Shown here piece after piece: positions 16,810-25,540 of a stretch of DNA of 64,000 bases (positions within the stretch are counted from its first letter, which is position 1; each line of letters opens with the position of its first letter). The stretch lies in the NCBI GenBank assembly GCA_046160625.1, contig JBJXGZ010000002.1, positions 1 to 64,000 of the forward strand, written 5' to 3'. The position numbers and the translations under genes are program-made. The stretch comes from M3007 sp046160625 (GTDB lineage: Bacteria > Bacteroidota > Bacteroidia > Chitinophagales > Saprospiraceae). The notes under the pieces are model-generated. The model worked only from the letters and a program-made list of their open reading frames with translations, was not told where the DNA came from and searched no databases.

Positions 16810-19800
16810 TTAGAAACTATACCGTAGTCCCAGCTGCATTTGCCAACGGCTCAACAGGCTGAAATCCTGAACAAATGATTTCTTGATCTGGGTGTCAAAA
16901 GAAAAGGTTGGCACCCCATTGGCATCCACCCCAACAACACCCAGTGGTTGGGTAGTACTTGGGATTTGACGTACACCCCAGCTGTTGTTGACCAGGTTAC
17001 CTAAGTTTAGAATATCAATCGTGAATTGAAGGGTATTCATCTTCGACCCGGCTTTGTGGTTCAGGTCTTGCGCGATCCGGATATCCCAGTTGTTGAACCA
17101 TGGGCTGAGAATGCCATATTTTTCCACCACACTTCCACGGTTTTCACTTAGATAGTCGTCCTGTGCGATGAATGCCTTGAAAGCATCTTTTTGTTCCGTT
17201 TGAGCCGTCGCATCTCCAGAAAACTGCATTTGATCAACCTGTGCGTCAGTCGGGATATACATCAGGTCATTGTTGCCAGAGCCATCATTATTCAGGTTGC
17301 CAGAATATGTGTACGAGAAACGCCCACCCTGAGCATACTGGAAGAACAAACCGATGGTGGTGCCAAATCGGCTTTTATCCGCGCCACCGTAGCTAAATTT
17401 CTTGGAGAACGAACCCACTACTCGGTGTTTGTACCCATAAATAGACGGAGCTTCCACCGCTTGGTTTACGTTGCCATAAGCCGGGTTGCGGTCATAAGCA
17501 TCAGATGAAATTTCTGCTTCAATAGAAGACGCATCGCGGCTGTCAAGGTAATTGTACCCAAGGCTTCCATACATGCCATTGCTCCAAGTACGCTGGAGTT
17601 GAAGCATCAGGTTGGTGGAATAGCCTACATCAGTGTTTGTGAACACAAATGCATCCGTATTACCACCAAAGTCGTTTTTGGCGCGATCGGCATCGGTATA
17701 AATCGGGCGGGTGTCGCCTGGTGCGCTGAGGCGGCCAGTTGGACGGTTCAGGCCGTAGTTGCGTACCATCATGCCATTGATATCCTTCGTGTAAATAAAG
17801 TCAGCCGAAGCAACCCAGCCGTCGCCAAATTTCTTATCTACTCCGAGGTTGTTTCGCCACACCTGTGGAAACTTGAAATCTGGCCGGGTCACGCAATAGA
17901 AGAAAAAATTCGGGTTGGCAACTTGATTGCCGATCCAAACAAAGGGGAATCTACCACTGAACAAACCAGATCCGCCGCGTACCTGGAGCGAACGATCACC
18001 TTTCACGTCCCAATTGAATCCCAATCGAGGGTTAAATAAAGGCTTGGCATCTGGAAGCACTGTATGATCAAATTTGATGCCCATGCCGTTCTCATCATAA
18101 TACTGGATACCAGGCTGATAATCAGCAGCATTGGGGGATTTGAGTTTTTCCTCAATCTTTTCCTTCGTGTTCAAATAAGTTGGTTTGTCCATGCGCAAGC
18201 CAAGTGTCAACGTTAGCCGGTCAAACAGGGAAAACTCGTCTTGAATATATGCGCTGATTTGTCCTACATTGGTGTAAGACCAGTTCCATTTGTTAAGTGG
18301 ATCTTGATTATTGCTTTCGTAAGTTGCCTTCGCAGCATCAATATGCTTTTTTACAAACCCAGTGCTAACAGAGTCCAAGAATTCCTGTACGCTATTGTAG
18401 TCGCGCGCAAAAAATGTTCCGGGGATAGGTACACTGCCAAAAACTCCGGGGTAAGCACCCAAATTAAAGGCATTTTCGAATTTAAACTGCTCATAGGCTG
18501 CGCCCACTGTCAGGGTATGGTTGCCGAGATAGAGGTTCAGGTTGTTGTTCACCTGCAATACGTCCTGGTTGAGGTTGTTGTAAATGGAAAATGGCTCATG
18601 TCCTGCAATAATGTAACGGGTGCCGTCTTGCAAAATTTGGATAGTTGGGGCAGGAGTGCTGAACGGGTCTCGGGAATCCTCGAATGACGAATAACCCAAC
18701 TGAAACTTGTTGGATGCTAAACTGCCAAAGGTAGATTTCAGTTCGCCGATCACCTGGTTCAATTTGTTGTTGATCTGATAACCTGCGTTGCGGAACTGCA
18801 AGGTATTAAAATCAGGTCCACGGCGGCCAATGGCAAACGGGTGTGCGGGTTTTTGTTTGGAAGCATCCAAAAACGTATAGGTAAGGCTGAATTTGTGATT
18901 GTTGCTGATGTTCCAGTCCAACTTGGCCAGCCCTTTCATGTTTGGAGCATCCAGGTTGAAATTCTCGTAAGGCCCAGGGTCGTAGCCAATGCTTTTCAGC
19001 GCATTGGACACCGCATCCAAACTGACCGCCGATACCCGAGATATTCCAGGTCCTTCCGTGCCGCGATAGGCTACAAATGCAGAGCCAAGATCGCTTCGTC
19101 TCTCTATTTCGGCGTTCACAAAAAAGAAAAGTTTATTTTTAATGATTGGGCCACCCAAACTAAAACCAGACTGGAATTGTGTCAAATCACCTTTCGGTGC
19201 TGCTTCGCCATCTACTTTTGAGCCAATAAAATCCTGGTTGCGGTAAAACCCGAATACCGTGCCGCTCAGTGTATTGGTACCCGATTTCGTCACAGCATTA
19301 ATGGCAGCGCCCGTGAACCCGCTTTGCGTCACATCATAAGGGGCATATGCCACTTGGATTTGGTCAATGGCATCGAGCGACACAGGTTGCGCTTCAGATT
19401 GGCCGCCCGGCGTGGCCGCATCGAGGCCAAATGGGTTGTTGAAAATTGCGCCATCCAAAGAAAAATTATTGAATTGGTCGTTGCGTCCGGCAAATGAATT
19501 GCCTTCGCCGGCCATTGGGCTCAGGCGCGTAAAATCGGCAGCAGAGCGACTGATACTGGGAAGGTTGGAAATCTGTTGGCGACTGATGTTTGTTGAAGCC
19601 CCGGTGCGTTCAGAATTCAAGACAGGGTCGCTGGTCGCGATCACCACCGCCTCAGCAAGTGCCGTTGAGGAAGTCTTGATTGATACATCAAGGGGATATT
19701 TTTGGCCCACTGAGAGCATAATCCCTTCCGTTTTTTTTCCTTCATAGCCGGTATAAGTGGTGGAAATTACATAAGGGCCGCCAACGCGAAGGTTCGCCAG

Positions 19801-20001
19801 GGTGTAACGGCCGTCGCCACGGCTAATTGCTCCGTAACTGGTGCCAGAGGGTGTATGGGTGGCCACTATGGTCACGCCAATGAGCCCTTCGCCTGCATCG
19901 TCAGTAACCTGACCTGTAATGGTTGCTCCGGTAACCTGAGCAAAAAGAGTGTGCGAAGACAGTACTACGACTGTCAACGCGCCGAGTAAACGTTTGAACA
20001 T
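16810..20001 (-). CDS. Oar-like TonB-dependent outer-membrane protein
   Basis: A 1063-residue outer-membrane protein. It has a signal peptide (LLGALTVVVLSSHTLFAQ), then a carboxypeptidase-regulatory-like domain (TITGQVTDDAGEGLIGVTIV, residues about 24-110) and a plug-like domain with INAVTKSGTNTLSGTVFGFY. The rest is a long beta barrel ending in LGLRYSF. The GRNDQFNNFSLDGAIFNNPFG stretch is typical of the Oar family, whose Myxococcus member is needed for surface and developmental functions. The start at 20001 places the signal peptide at the N-terminus; the longer frame adds 47 residues with no match. Without a SusD partner it is unlikely to be a glycan importer of the Sus type. The substrate is unknown. 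Confidence 0.85.
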   Translation of the reverse strand: MFKRLLGALTVVVLSSHTLFAQVTGATITGQVTDDAGEGLIGVTIVATHTPSGTSYGAISRGDGRYTLANLRVGGPYVISTTYTGYEGKKTEGIMLSVGQKYPLDVSIKTSSTALAEAVVIATSDPVLNSERTGASTNISRQQISNLPSISRSAADFTRLSPMAGEGNSFAGRNDQFNNFSLDGAIFNNPFGLDAATPGGQSEAQPVSLDAIDQIQVAYAPYDVTQSGFTGAAINAVTKSGTNTLSGTVFGFYRNQDFIGSKVDGEAAPKGDLTQFQSGFSLGGPIIKNKLFFFVNAEIERRSDLGSAFVAYRGTEGPGISRVSAVSLDAVSNALKSIGYDPGPYENFNLDAPNMKGLAKLDWNISNNHKFSLTYTFLDASKQKPAHPFAIGRRGPDFNTLQFRNAGYQINNKLNQVIGELKSTFGSLASNKFQLGYSSFEDSRDPFSTPAPTIQILQDGTRYIIAGHEPFSIYNNLNQDVLQVNNNLNLYLGNHTLTVGAAYEQFKFENAFNLGAYPGVFGSVPIPGTFFARDYNSVQEFLDSVSTGFVKKHIDAAKATYESNNQDPLNKWNWSYTNVGQISAYIQDEFSLFDRLTLTLGLRMDKPTYLNTKEKIEEKLKSPNAADYQPGIQYYDENGMGIKFDHTVLPDAKPLFNPRLGFNWDVKGDRSLQVRGGSGLFSGRFPFVWIGNQVANPNFFFYCVTRPDFKFPQVWRNNLGVDKKFGDGWVASADFIYTKDINGMMVRNYGLNRPTGRLSAPGDTRPIYTDADRAKNDFGGNTDAFVFTNTDVGYSTNLMLQLQRTWSNGMYGSLGYNYLDSRDASSIEAEISSDAYDRNPAYGNVNQAVEAPSIYGYKHRVVGSFSKKFSYGGADKSRFGTTIGLFFQYAQGGRFSYTYSGNLNNDGSGNNDLMYIPTDAQVDQMQFSGDATAQTEQKDAFKAFIAQDDYLSENRGSVVEKYGILSPWFNNWDIRIAQDLNHKAGSKMNTLQFTIDILNLGNLVNNSWGVRQIPSTTQPLGVVGVDANGVPTFSFDTQIKKSFVQDFSLLSRWQMQLGLRYSF

Positions 20002-20282
20002 GATAGAATTAGGTTTGGTGATAAATTGCTTCATACAATTCAGGCCGTTTCTCCTGAATCGAGGCAAAGAAAAGCAATGTAAAATTAACGTTAACCAAAA
20101 GTGACGTTTGTGTTGCAAAAACTTAACATTGGCGCAAAGCATGAAAAGTTAAAAGGTTAATCGTTTGAAAATAAGATTTTCCTTCTATCGTCTTTCCATT
20201 TTACCCGCCATAGCATTTCAACTGCCGTAGTCATGACGAAGGAAGAAGCGAAGGCGGGGCCCGCACAACAAAAACATCTGCG

Positions 20283-21194
20283 ATGCACCTTCGCCCCTTC
20301 CGGGTAATCTTTCTTTTTTGCCTTCTCCCTTCCTTTGCCCTTCAAGGCCAAGATTTGAGGGCGGACAAGCTATTTTTCCAAAAGAAAAAATCGGAGTTCA
20401 ACGGCTGGCTTCGCCAAAATCAAATAGGGCATATTTTGAAAGCAGACAGTGTGGCCGTGATGAACCAAAAAGTCACGCTTTTCCTGCGCCCAACGTACAC
20501 TGGAAAACGAACCTGCGATTCATTGCAATGCGCATGGCAGGGTCTCGAACGCGGAAATAGATTGGTGAACGGCCAACATTTTCATGAACGACTGTTGCAT
20601 AAATGGGCCTTCCTCGCCGAAATCCATGAGGATCAGGCAGAAGTGGTGGTGCGATGCCATGAACCAGCACATTTCCAGGCAAAAATTTACAGCCGAAATG
20701 GGCGCATCCCGGTGGAAGAGCGCAACATTCGTTCTGGCGCAGTACTCGAAGTAAATCTCCCAACTACCATGCAAGGGCTTAACTCGGGCGACAATACCAC
20801 ACTGCTTCGTGGCAAAAACCTGACACAAGTATGTACCAAAGCACGCCGTTGGCTCGTTAGCAACTACAAAGACAAAGGAACACCCATTCTCTGGCGCGCT
20901 AAATTGGATACATCCTATACTGCGTACGACGAATTTGTGTTAGAAGTCACGCATATGAATTACGAGATTTGCCCCGACGGTTTTTTTGAGTATCACCGCA
21001 TTTATGTGAAAGGGGTGCAAAAAGGGGACGATGTTGAACTTTCTTGGGAATTTCAAGGCAAATACGGTTCCGGCATTATTTTCCCTCCTCGAAAAAACGA
21101 TTACAAAGACATGGAACTCCGTTATAAATCAGAGCTCGACGTGTATCAAAAACGATTGTTTAAAAAAATGTTGGATTACCTTCGCCAAGGATGA
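20283..21194 (+). CDS. Hypothetical exported protein
   Basis: A 303-residue protein I do not recognise. It has a signal peptide (VIFLFCLLPSFALQGQ), then a mixed alpha/beta region. A conserved-looking Cys pair (TCDSLQC near residue 82) and Lys/Tyr-rich C-terminal third are the main features. It overlaps the next gene by four bases (ATGA at 21191-21194), which indicates translational coupling with a small membrane protein. Together they look like a two-gene unit upstream of the acyltransferase. Export across the inner membrane is the only property I can support. Confidence 0.6.
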   Translation: MHLRPFRVIFLFCLLPSFALQGQDLRADKLFFQKKKSEFNGWLRQNQIGHILKADSVAVMNQKVTLFLRPTYTGKRTCDSLQCAWQGLERGNRLVNGQHFHERLLHKWAFLAEIHEDQAEVVVRCHEPAHFQAKIYSRNGRIPVEERNIRSGAVLEVNLPTTMQGLNSGDNTTLLRGKNLTQVCTKARRWLVSNYKDKGTPILWRAKLDTSYTAYDEFVLEVTHMNYEICPDGFFEYHRIYVKGVQKGDDVELSWEFQGKYGSGIIFPPRKNDYKDMELRYKSELDVYQKRLFKKMLDYLRQG

Positions 21195-21697
21195 CTACCA
21201 CCAACTCAACGACCATGGCCACGATGGCTGACGACGCAACAACCAACTCCACGGCCCCGACTTCTCAAGTCGCGCCTCTTTCGCCTCGTACTCGTATTGC
21301 AAGGCTGATTCTGATCTATCACTTTGTGCTTATCGGCGCTTCCTGTGTATTTTACATTCTGAGAGGCTTTGATTTCGAGGAGTTTACCTCCTTAATGGGT
21401 GTACTTGCACCCGTCACAGCGCTATATGGTGGGGCGGTATTCAGATTTCTTGGACGGAGCATCACGGAACCAAACCTCAATGGACAAAATGCCACACCAA
21501 TAAACGGTCTCGTAAAATGGCTGGTAAATGGCCATTTCGTCATTGTACTTCTGCTTATTACGGTTAAAGCCTTGGCGCCCAACATATTGAACTTCCAGGA
21601 TATGACCATGTTCCTAACTTTGGTGGAATCCGCATTGGGCATTTACATGGGCAATATAATCCTCGCGCTTTTTGAGGGAAAGAACACCGATAAGTAG
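21191..21697 (+). CDS. Hypothetical small membrane protein
   Basis: A 168-residue protein with a Thr/Ser/Ala-rich, probably disordered N-terminus (about 35 residues, rich in TTNST-like runs) and four hydrophobic stretches (IARLILIYHFVLIGASCVFYIL, LMGVLAPVTALYGGAVFRFL, LVNGHFVIVLLLITVKALA, FLTLVESALGIYMGNIILALF). It has no recognised family. The ATG overlaps the stop of the upstream exported protein gene (ATGA), so the two are probably co-translated. Function is unknown. Confidence 0.6.
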   Translation: MTTTNSTTMATMADDATTNSTAPTSQVAPLSPRTRIARLILIYHFVLIGASCVFYILRGFDFEEFTSLMGVLAPVTALYGGAVFRFLGRSITEPNLNGQNATPINGLVKWLVNGHFVIVLLLITVKALAPNILNFQDMTMFLTLVESALGIYMGNIILALFEGKNTDK

Positions 21698-21705
21698 CAA
21701 CTTGT

Positions 21706-21713
21706 TACTTTTG
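21706..21713 (+). promoter_or_regulatory. Candidate -7 box TACTTTTG just before the acyltransferase start (leaderless)
   Basis: TACTTTTG ends only four bases before the ATG at 21718. A -7 box at this distance would start transcription at or next to the start codon, giving a leaderless mRNA. No ribosome-binding site is present. The -33 element is not convincing. Confidence 0.4.
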
Positions 21714-21717
21714 CCGC

Positions 21718-23022
21718 ATGGACTACAGATATGCGCGACAAAGCACTGGTTGGTTTTATTTATTCTTTACCCCATTTATCCATGTGGTATATCGGCTTTT
21801 ATTCCGCAAGATTTACTTGCACAATCGCTCCAATGTAAAGCCCAATACCCCGGTCCTCATAGCAGCCAATCACCCTACTGCATTTATTGACCCCATTTTC
21901 TTTACCTCCTTTTTTGACCCGCCAGTGTACAATATGACACGAGGCGACGTGTTTCGCAATCCAATTTTTCGCAAGTTTTTGATGAGCTGTAATATGTTCC
22001 CGGTCTTCCGACAACGGGATGGTTATCAGGGCCGTGATCGAAATGACGAGGTGTTTGAATTTTGCCAGCAAAAACTTTTGAGTGGTGTGACGGTGAACAT
22101 CTTTGTCGAAGGCGAGCATCATTTGGACAAACGCGTATTAACGCTTCAGAAAGGCATCGCTCGAATTGCTTTCGGCACTTACGAACGTCACCGGCTGGAG
22201 AATTTGCAGATTGTTCCGGTGGGCTGCAATTACGTAAACGGCGAATGTACCCGCGACGAGGCAAAAATTATTGTCGGAACACCCATATTTGTCAAAGACT
22301 ACTGGCCAGCATACGAGCAAAACCCTGCTGCAGCCATCAACCTTTTGTGCCAAGATATACATCGATCCCTAAAATTAATTTGTTACCAAATTGAAGATCG
22401 CGCTGATGATGCACTTGCGGAACAATTGCTCAGTTTGTGGCGAAATGATCACCCGGCCCGGCACTTACCAATAGTAGAGTACCAATCCCCTCGCTTTTGG
22501 GGAGAAAAAGCCCTGCTTGATCGACTCAACGAAATGCCGCAAACCGAAAAGCAGCGCCTCCGCGATTGTACCACGGATTATTTCTCAGCCCTTGAGAAGG
22601 CTGGTTTGACAGACGAAGGGCTGAAGCACCCAGAACACGCTAATCATAGTTGGTTAATTTTCTTGATTATCGCCGCCCCAATTGCCATTTTGGGTTTTTT
22701 AATAGGGTGGCCCGTGCGATGGCTGGTGTATCTCATAGCCCGAAAGGCCGTGAAAAAGCGGGAATATTACACCAGCGTACTGATGGGCATGGGTGTCCTT
22801 GTTGGAGGCGTTTACTTTCTGGGGATGTTTATGACAGGATGGTTCACTGACACAAGCTGGTTGGTGACAATGTCCTTGCTAATGCCCCTATTGGCCTGGG
22901 TGTCAGTCTTTTGGAAAGAAACGCTGGCGCGTTGGATTGAAGCTCGAAAAGCCATATCTCATCCGCTCCGCGAGCAGCTGCTGACCCTTCGAAGGGCTGT
23001 AGGGAACTTAATTCCAAAGTAG
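21718..23022 (+). CDS. Lysophospholipid/glycerol-3-phosphate acyltransferase (PlsC-like)
   Basis: A 434-residue protein. The acyltransferase domain occupies residues 25-230 with the catalytic NHPTAFIDP motif at 51-59 (His and Asp separated by five residues, a variant common in Bacteroidota PlsC-like proteins rather than the classic four). Block III is NIFVEGEHHLDKR and block IV is QIVPVGCNYVNGE. The C-terminal half adds two pairs of membrane helices (residues 305-330 and 350-400), an extension not found in minimal PlsC. It probably acylates lysophosphatidic acid or another lysolipid in phospholipid synthesis at the inner membrane. A -7 box placed directly before the start suggests a leaderless transcript. 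Confidence 0.85.
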   Translation: MDYRYARQSTGWFYLFFTPFIHVVYRLLFRKIYLHNRSNVKPNTPVLIAANHPTAFIDPIFFTSFFDPPVYNMTRGDVFRNPIFRKFLMSCNMFPVFRQRDGYQGRDRNDEVFEFCQQKLLSGVTVNIFVEGEHHLDKRVLTLQKGIARIAFGTYERHRLENLQIVPVGCNYVNGECTRDEAKIIVGTPIFVKDYWPAYEQNPAAAINLLCQDIHRSLKLICYQIEDRADDALAEQLLSLWRNDHPARHLPIVEYQSPRFWGEKALLDRLNEMPQTEKQRLRDCTTDYFSALEKAGLTDEGLKHPEHANHSWLIFLIIAAPIAILGFLIGWPVRWLVYLIARKAVKKREYYTSVLMGMGVLVGGVYFLGMFMTGWFTDTSWLVTMSLLMPLLAWVSVFWKETLARWIEARKAISHPLREQLLTLRRAVGNLIPK

Positions 23023-23034
23023 TACATTTCGCGC

Positions 23035-23042
23035 TACATTTG
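23035..23042 (+). promoter_or_regulatory. Candidate -7 box TACATTTG for the CD225 gene
   Basis: TACATTTG matches TAnnTTTG, lies 12 bases after the acyltransferase stop and 41 bases before the next start codon at 23084. It suggests that the CD225 and DUF2752 genes have their own promoter. Confidence 0.4.
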
Positions 23043-23083
23043 CCACACACCATACTTTTATTTTCTAACAAACCTACCTCTTT

Positions 23084-23383
23084 ATGCTTGATCAACCCAT
23101 GCGCAGCTTACCGCCCAAAACCTGGCTGGCAGAATCCATTCTGGTCACACTGTTTTGTTGCCTACCTTTTGGCATCGTTGGCATTGTCCACGCAGCCAAA
23201 GTTGAATCTGCATTCAACGCAGGCGACCACGATGGCGCAGACCGTGCTTCCACCGAGGCCAAAAAATGGACTATGATCGGTTTCTGGATTGGCATTGTAG
23301 TCATTGCGCTGTATTTGATGTTCCTCGTTGGCATGTTTTTCTTTGCAGCCAAAAATGGAGCACTTGACCCAGAAAATTATTAA
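23084..23383 (+). CDS. CD225/dispanin family membrane protein
   Basis: A 99-residue protein with the CD225 layout: a PPKTWLAESILVTLFCCLPFGIVGIVHAAKV re-entrant helix, an Ala/Asp-rich cytoplasmic loop (FNAGDHDGADRASTEAKKW), and a second membrane helix (IGFWIGIVVIALYLMFLVGM). Eukaryotic relatives are the IFITM proteins; bacterial members have no settled function. The gene is followed by a DUF2752 gene that overlaps its end by 29 bases; I recall similar pairings in Bacteroidota but cannot check how common they are. Confidence 0.85.
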   Translation: MLDQPMRSLPPKTWLAESILVTLFCCLPFGIVGIVHAAKVESAFNAGDHDGADRASTEAKKWTMIGFWIGIVVIALYLMFLVGMFFFAAKNGALDPENY

Positions 23384-23741
23384 TTACAGAGGGGCACTTC
23401 TGGCGGCAGGTTTGCTAGGGGTTTATTTTTTTCTCGACCCAGAGCATTATTTCTTCCCGAAGTGTCCTTTGTTATGGCTCACCGGCTGGAAATGCCCAGG
23501 TTGCGGGGCGCAACGTGTTGTGCATCATCTGCTTCACGGAAATGTGTTGGAAGCCATCCGCATCAATTTTCTTTTTGTGCTGGCTTTCCCTTACGTCCTT
23601 TTTGGGCTGGTTTTAGAATACACCACCTGGGGACGGCGGCAAATTTCCATCCGTCGTATCTGTTATGGTTATCGGGCTGCAATAGTGGCTTTTGTAGCCG
23701 TTGTCAGTTTTGGGGTTGCACGAAATGTATGGGGATTTTAA
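23355..23741 (+). CDS. DUF2752 membrane protein
   Basis: A 128-residue protein with the DUF2752 signature: FFPKCPLLWLTGWKCPGCGA followed by QRVVHHLLHGNVLEAIRIN, between hydrophobic helices. The Cys-Pro-Gly-Cys-Gly element is the family's diagnostic feature and could bind a metal or form a disulfide, but no function is established. The ATG at 23355 is inside the preceding CD225 gene; this start is preferred because it places the first helix correctly. The 3' end overlaps the converging bshC gene by four bases. Confidence 0.82.
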   Translation: MEHLTQKIINYRGALLAAGLLGVYFFLDPEHYFFPKCPLLWLTGWKCPGCGAQRVVHHLLHGNVLEAIRINFLFVLAFPYVLFGLVLEYTTWGRRQISIRRICYGYRAAIVAFVAVVSFGVARNVWGF

Positions 23742-25333
23742 TCCTCCTCCAAAATAACAAACCCCGTATCAAATGGCACAAAATGGTTCTTCAACACCTC
23801 GATAAATCCCTCGCCATACTTCAAAACGTACGGCAAAAAATTGTCGTATCGCTCCTGCAAACCACCCGCTGGGAATAATTTTTCCTTAAGCGCGCGCAAT
23901 TGGTTGAGTGTCGTTTCGTGCTTTTGTTTTTCTGAGCGCAGGAGCCGCCCTTGCCATTGCTCCAAGCCTGTTGCCACTTTTACGGATTCTGCCAGCACGG
24001 CTTTCTCCAAGGTGGGGTCAACGGTCAGGGCTTTTATAGCCACTCTTTCAAATATATTTTTCAATTCGTTGATCTCCATTTCCAAACTCAGCTCGCCTGC
24101 CGAGTTGTTCCCTACAAAGATGCGGACCAGGGCATCGGTATCGCCAAAAAACTGGGCTGGTGTAAACCCAAATTTCGATAGCTTTTTCATAGCATCCCGG
24201 TCAAGCCAAAGGACTGAATGACGACGGACAAGCATGGGGAATTGCAGCCTAAAATGTCGAAACAACGATTTCCTTTCCAGCCAATAGGCCAACTCCCCTC
24301 CCCCTCCAACATAAGCGAGATTAGGGAGTATTGTTTCCTGAAAAAGTGGGCGAAGCACTACATTCGGACTAAAGTGCTCTGGATGAGCCTCTATATCTGC
24401 CAGAATTTCTTCCTGAGAAAAAACGAGATCCGTATTCAACACTTTATACTTGCCTTCCTCACGAAGGATGCGTTCTCTCGAGCCGGGCGTCAAATAAAAA
24501 AGGTTGATTTCGCGTGGTGCGGCTTGGGTTTTAAACCCTAATTCCGTCAATTGCCCTATCGTTTCATTCACAATGCCAAATGCTGGCTGCTCGATAAGTT
24601 CTGCCTTCAAGATGGGGATGAAATGTCGTTTGAGTAATGCGTCATTCATGTTCAACACCACGAGCCCATATTGTCCAAAAAATTCGTGGAGCATTGCCTG
24701 CGTAGCCTCTGCAAATGTTTTTTGCCCTTGGTAGCATTTTCTCACCCGCTCAAAAAGCGCAAGAGCGGAATCGCTTTCTCCCAAAATGGCCCTGAGTTCT
24801 TCAAGTACATTCGAAAGGCTCGCTGTTCCCATGCTTCCAACTGCTCCCGTTTCATTTGGGCGCCAAACAATTTGCTTTCCAAACAAATTAACTTTGTTGA
24901 CTTCTTCGATATCGTGGTCTTCGCTCCCCAAAACAAACACCGGGATAATACGCCGCCGCCCTCCAAAACTCGCGTCCAATGCTTCAGCCAGGTTTATGGT
25001 TGTCAAGGTTTTGTATATAAAATAAAGCGGTCCTAAAAACAAACTCGGCTGATGTGCCGTGACAATCGTAAAAGCATTTTCATGACCCAAAGCCTCAATA
25101 TTTCGGCTGACTTTTTCGTGATGGGCTAAATGCTGATATTGACGCGAAAGCACGGTTACAAGATCAATACGAGGATATTGCATGCCTTCTTTGTCTGACA
25201 AAACTTGCTCAAAAGTATCCAGCGTGGGTGGGTAAGCATAAAAAGCTTCGAGACGCTTGTCACCAGTCGCGTATGCAACATCGGACTTGGAAAGTTGAGG
25301 GATTTGGGGAAAGGGCAGAATGGATTTTCGCAT
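23738..25333 (-). CDS. bshC: Bacillithiol biosynthesis cysteine-adding enzyme
   Basis: A 531-residue protein, the normal BshC length. It shares the family's Rossmann core with FTIVTAHQPSLFLGPLYFIYK near residue 85, and an IPVFVLGSEDHDIEEVN segment near 130. The C-terminal coiled-coil region is rich in Lys/Glu (EKQKHETTLNQLRALKEKL). BshC adds cysteine to glucosaminyl-malate, the last step of bacillithiol synthesis; bacillithiol replaces glutathione as the main thiol in many Bacteroidota. The first two bacillithiol genes (bshA, bshB) are not in this window. Start at 25333 (MRKSILPFPQIPQL) fits the family N-terminus better than the longer frame. Confidence 0.92.
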   Translation of the reverse strand: MRKSILPFPQIPQLSKSDVAYATGDKRLEAFYAYPPTLDTFEQVLSDKEGMQYPRIDLVTVLSRQYQHLAHHEKVSRNIEALGHENAFTIVTAHQPSLFLGPLYFIYKTLTTINLAEALDASFGGRRRIIPVFVLGSEDHDIEEVNKVNLFGKQIVWRPNETGAVGSMGTASLSNVLEELRAILGESDSALALFERVRKCYQGQKTFAEATQAMLHEFFGQYGLVVLNMNDALLKRHFIPILKAELIEQPAFGIVNETIGQLTELGFKTQAAPREINLFYLTPGSRERILREEGKYKVLNTDLVFSQEEILADIEAHPEHFSPNVVLRPLFQETILPNLAYVGGGGELAYWLERKSLFRHFRLQFPMLVRRHSVLWLDRDAMKKLSKFGFTPAQFFGDTDALVRIFVGNNSAGELSLEMEINELKNIFERVAIKALTVDPTLEKAVLAESVKVATGLEQWQGRLLRSEKQKHETTLNQLRALKEKLFPAGGLQERYDNFLPYVLKYGEGFIEVLKNHFVPFDTGFVILEED

Positions 25334-25497
25334 AAGAAGAGGTCGTCCGACCAATCCGGGCCGTGGCAGCAAAGGAAATAGGAATTTCCAGTTTTTAGGC
25401 TAGAAAATGGAACAGATGCAACCTAACAAGGAATGGCAGCGGAGGTTTTTGATTTGGCAAATTTGTCGGTATGATGCCATCGGAGATACATTTGCAC

Positions 25498-25540
25498 CAA
25501 CCACCAGGCTACCAATCACCAGTCCACCAATCACCATCAC
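25498..25540. repeat. Tandem ACCAATCACCA word repeat
   Basis: Three to four degenerate copies of the word (C)ACCAATCACC in tandem, ending exactly at the GTG start of the permease gene. Single arm, with no inverted partner found. Confidence 0.6.
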
